NCBI GenBank assembly: GCA_024741835.1
Contig: JAENRP010000242.1
Location: 1-60,606, forward strand
DNA: 60,606 nt
From: Diplocarpon mali
Lineage: Eukaryota > Ascomycota > Leotiomycetes > Helotiales > Drepanopezizaceae
Reading direction: 5' to 3'
Shown: positions 58,203-60,606 of the stretch, piece by piece
Numbering within the stretch: position 1 is the stretch's first letter
Layout: each line of letters opens with the position of its first letter
The notes under the pieces: model-generated
Told to the model about the DNA's origin: nothing
Seen by the model: only the letters and a program-made list of their open reading frames with translations
Databases searched by the model: none
Made by a program: the position numbers and the translations under genes

Positions 58203-58699
58203 AGAATTCGAGTTATTGCTTACTAGCACCGAGAGCTAGGCTTAGGCCATTCTTAGGTCTTTATCCTTAGCGTCTATTATAGCTGCTTAACGATCGATAT
58301 CTTATTAAGCTATTAAGGGTTTTATTAACCGTAAGAGATCGATTAATATACGTTAATTAAAGTAAAGGATAATAAGCATATCCTTAGGCTAAGATATACT
58401 ATTTTTCCTCTTTCCATAGGACTATTTAAGGTTATAGTACTTTAAGAACTTCCTACCGATTAAAACGTCAGTTGCTCCTAAGCTTATAATTAAAAAAGGG
58501 AAGTTTATTTATCGCCTATTAATTATAAGAGTAAGTAAGATAGCAAATCGAATGGTTTCTCCCTTAAGGCTATTATAGCTAGTAAGGGTAATCGGTTTAA
58601 GCAATTTAATAAACTTCACCTTAAGTCTTTAAAAGAGCTAGTATATTAAAGATATCTTAAAAATATTAAAAATATTAGCTCTACTATTAATATAAGTAA

Positions 58700-60100
58700 C
58701 TATTTTAATAAATGATCTATTTTAAGCTAATTTTATAAGAATTAAGAACTAGCAGCCGCTTATTAATAAGTAGGAATCAAAATCTAAGTCTTTTTATAAA
58801 TTATAACCTATACTATAATAGGAGTCTTTACTATAACTTAGCAATTTCCTAATAGTAGGTCGTTTTTTATCTTAACTTTAGCTATTATAAACTCGCCCTA
58901 TTTTTTTAACTTAAGGCAGTCTATTATATAGTAATTAAAGGCTTTACAGTTATAGCAAAGACTAGATAACGGCTTTAGGCTAGCAGACCTTTCTTAATAG
59001 GCCGCTGGCAAAGGGAAACGAGTATAAGGAGCTAGGGAGGTAGCTATAGCTATAGGTCTTTATAATTCCCTTTTTAGTATATTAAGGACGCAGTCCTTTA
59101 AAAAGGAGAATGCGATAGCAAGGGCGACTTATCAAGTGTTATAGGCTTCTTCTTACTTAATATTATAGGCCTCGCGGTCTGTAATAGCTAAGAACTTATT
59201 TAAAGTAGTATAATTATTATTTATTTTATACTTCTTTACTTAAAGGTTATTCTTTAAAGCTAAAGAGACCTTTTTATAAATATTATTAAACTAGCGAGAC
59301 TAATCGATCTTACTAACTATAATAAGGGTAATAAACTTAGATTAGAACTTATTATATAATATTAAACCTATAGTTAATCTATTATATTTAAGCTTAGCAG
59401 ATTAAATATAATTATAATTAAAGAACTTTTGATCTAAGACCTTAAGGATATTAGTAGCATATATAAACTTATTAGTAAAGATAGGATTTATATATTATAA
59501 GATTAGGTTTTAAGCTTTACCTATTATATACTTAAAGTAGGCAGTGATTTAGTCCTCTTTTAAAGTGAAGTTGCTTAAGTACTTTTAAATAAATACCTTT
59601 ATAGCTATCTTTTAAGCGTTATAAGTGATTTCGCCTTAATAGTTGCTAAAATAGGTTTAAAGGTACTTGATTTAATAAGGGTCGATAGCTAGGACTAAAG
59701 GTCGGATAATCGAAAGGTAGTAGTTTAAAGGAAGTAGTAAGTCGGTAGTAAAGGACCGAGTATTCTAAAGGCTAGCATTAAGAGAAGAAGGGGTAATAGT
59801 ATTATTTTAAAAAGCAGCAGCTATAGTAGTACTAATAAGGTTTGCGATTTCGGCCTATTAAGTAGCTAAGAAGAAAGGGGCCGATATAGTAAGGGTAGAT
59901 ATTATTAAAGAGAGCGTATCTTTTTCCTTAACTTCAATTGATAGCAATAGGGTATTTCGAGAATCCACTTATAGGCTAGGCCTAGGAGTAGAATCTGTAT
60001 TAAAGGAGGTTTCTTCTTAAGTAGGCTTAGGAGAAGGAATATCTCTAGGACTAGGGTTAGTAGTAAGGCCTAGAGAACTGGTAGCAGTAAGGCCTAGTAG
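58700..60100 (-). pseudogene. Gypsy B (minus copy) gag and protease
   Basis: Zinc knuckle near 58930-58970 reads CYNCKAFNYYIIDC (Cys mostly kept, His to Tyr). The gag N-terminal part near 59830-60000 reads STPRPSLxVDSRNTLLLSIE, with an in-frame palindrome, then DTLSLIISTLTISAPFF. This half is missing left of 12106 in the plus copy. Confidence 0.72.
59967..59989. repeat. 23-bp palindrome copy in Gypsy B gag
   Basis: Minus-strand reading STPRPSLxVDSRN, in frame with gag. Confidence 0.9.
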
Positions 60101-60140
60101 TAGAGGTGCGGTTAACCTTTCACTTCTCTTAAGTAGTATA

Positions 60141-60606
60141 AGATTAGAGGTTATAAGTATTAACTCTCTTTATATTATCTGATTTAGTCTAAAGGGACCT
60201 AATGCTAAATAGTAACCTATTTAAAAAGGGAAAGATTAATATAGGCAGAGCTATATATATTCTTAAAGCCTTTTAATAGAGTATATATTAAGGTATTATA
60301 GGTTTATAGATCTTAAGAAAGAAGGTTTTACTTTAGGATTACGTCTCTTTACTAATTAGGAGTTATAATTGTGAAATATGAGGGCTGGCCGATATGGTAA
60401 AGAGAGTATAAGGTAGTATTGAGTAGTAAGTAATAGTAGTAGTTGAAGAACTTGGAGACTTAAGAGGCTTGATTCCTAACTACAGGAGTAAAGCAATCTA
60501 TATATACAAAATATCTTGAGCTTCTAGAACCTTCTAGTATATTGGAGTTATACTAGATTATAAATCAATATAGGTATACGTAATGCAATACGTAATCCTT
60601 TGATTT
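60141..60606. other. Unassigned right end, partly free of RIP signature
   Basis: From about 60480 CA and TG dinucleotides reappear (AGCAATC, ACAAAAT, ATCAAT). A short direct repeat, ATACGTAATGC and ATACGTAATCC, lies near 60575-60598. No gene or LTR partner seen; may be the edge of the degraded block. Confidence 0.4.

Larger units (their letters stand above)
54335..60140 (-). mobile_element. Gypsy B, second copy, uninterrupted
   Basis: Minus-strand order from right to left: gag (about 59000-60100), zinc knuckle, protease, linker with two palindromes, RT, RNase H, one palindrome, integrase, 3' LTR. It is collinear with the four pieces of the plus copy and supplies the empty sites of all three insertions. 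The 5' LTR is not seen before the window end. Confidence 0.88.

Overview
The window looks like constitutive, transposon-only DNA from a filamentous ascomycete (Pezizomycotina) with strong repeat-induced point mutation (RIP). CpA and TpG are scarce and TpA is very common. The retrotransposon reading frames are recognisable end to end, but broken mainly by Gln/Trp-to-stop changes and Asp-to-Asn, Gly-to-Ser/Arg, Cys-to-Tyr replacements. I found no cellular gene, tRNA, rRNA or CRISPR array. Nearly everything can be assigned to LTR retrotransposons.

Layout. 1-2743: minus-strand Copia remnant (E), cut by the window edge. 2744-3182: a repeat-bearing coding tail, probably the 3' end of Gypsy C. 3183-6121: short LTR element A', an internally deleted relative of Gypsy A. 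6122-12105: minus-strand Gypsy C (chromodomain, integrase, RT/RNase H, protease, gag, 5' LTR). 12106-49247: plus-strand Gypsy B, split into four pieces by three insertions: Gypsy Y (13909-20255, 5-bp duplication GATTC), Copia F (21468-42844, CCTAG) and Copia D (42948-47939, CCTAA). Copia F is itself split by Gypsy A (23075-38853, minus strand, 15.8 kb). 49248-49693: inverted 3' end of Copia D. 49694-54334: less AT-rich mosaic of Copia gag-like pieces and two minus-strand Copia G ends. 54335-60606: a second, uninterrupted Gypsy B copy on the minus strand, which shows what the split copy looked like before the insertions.

Two things stand out. First, a 23-bp imperfect palindrome (arm ACTC[CT/GC]AGGCC, one central base, inverted arm) occurs 43 times by my count in at least four unrelated retroelement families. 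Where I followed the host frame it is nearly always read in one phase as a T-x-R-P-G-L-x-V peptide, and it forms tandem arrays with steps of 39, 45, 48 or 66 bp, all multiples of three. The two Gypsy B copies carry different array lengths at the same sites (5 versus 2, and 3 versus 1). It resembles an in-frame palindromic element of the kind known from Rickettsia, here in nuclear fungal retrotransposons. Second, Gypsy A carries two large unknown reading frames downstream of pol that appear to be paralogues, bracketed by a short direct repeat and absent from the deleted relative A'.

Domain limits are read by eye and are approximate unless tied to an LTR end. All families were identified by motif recognition, not by database search.
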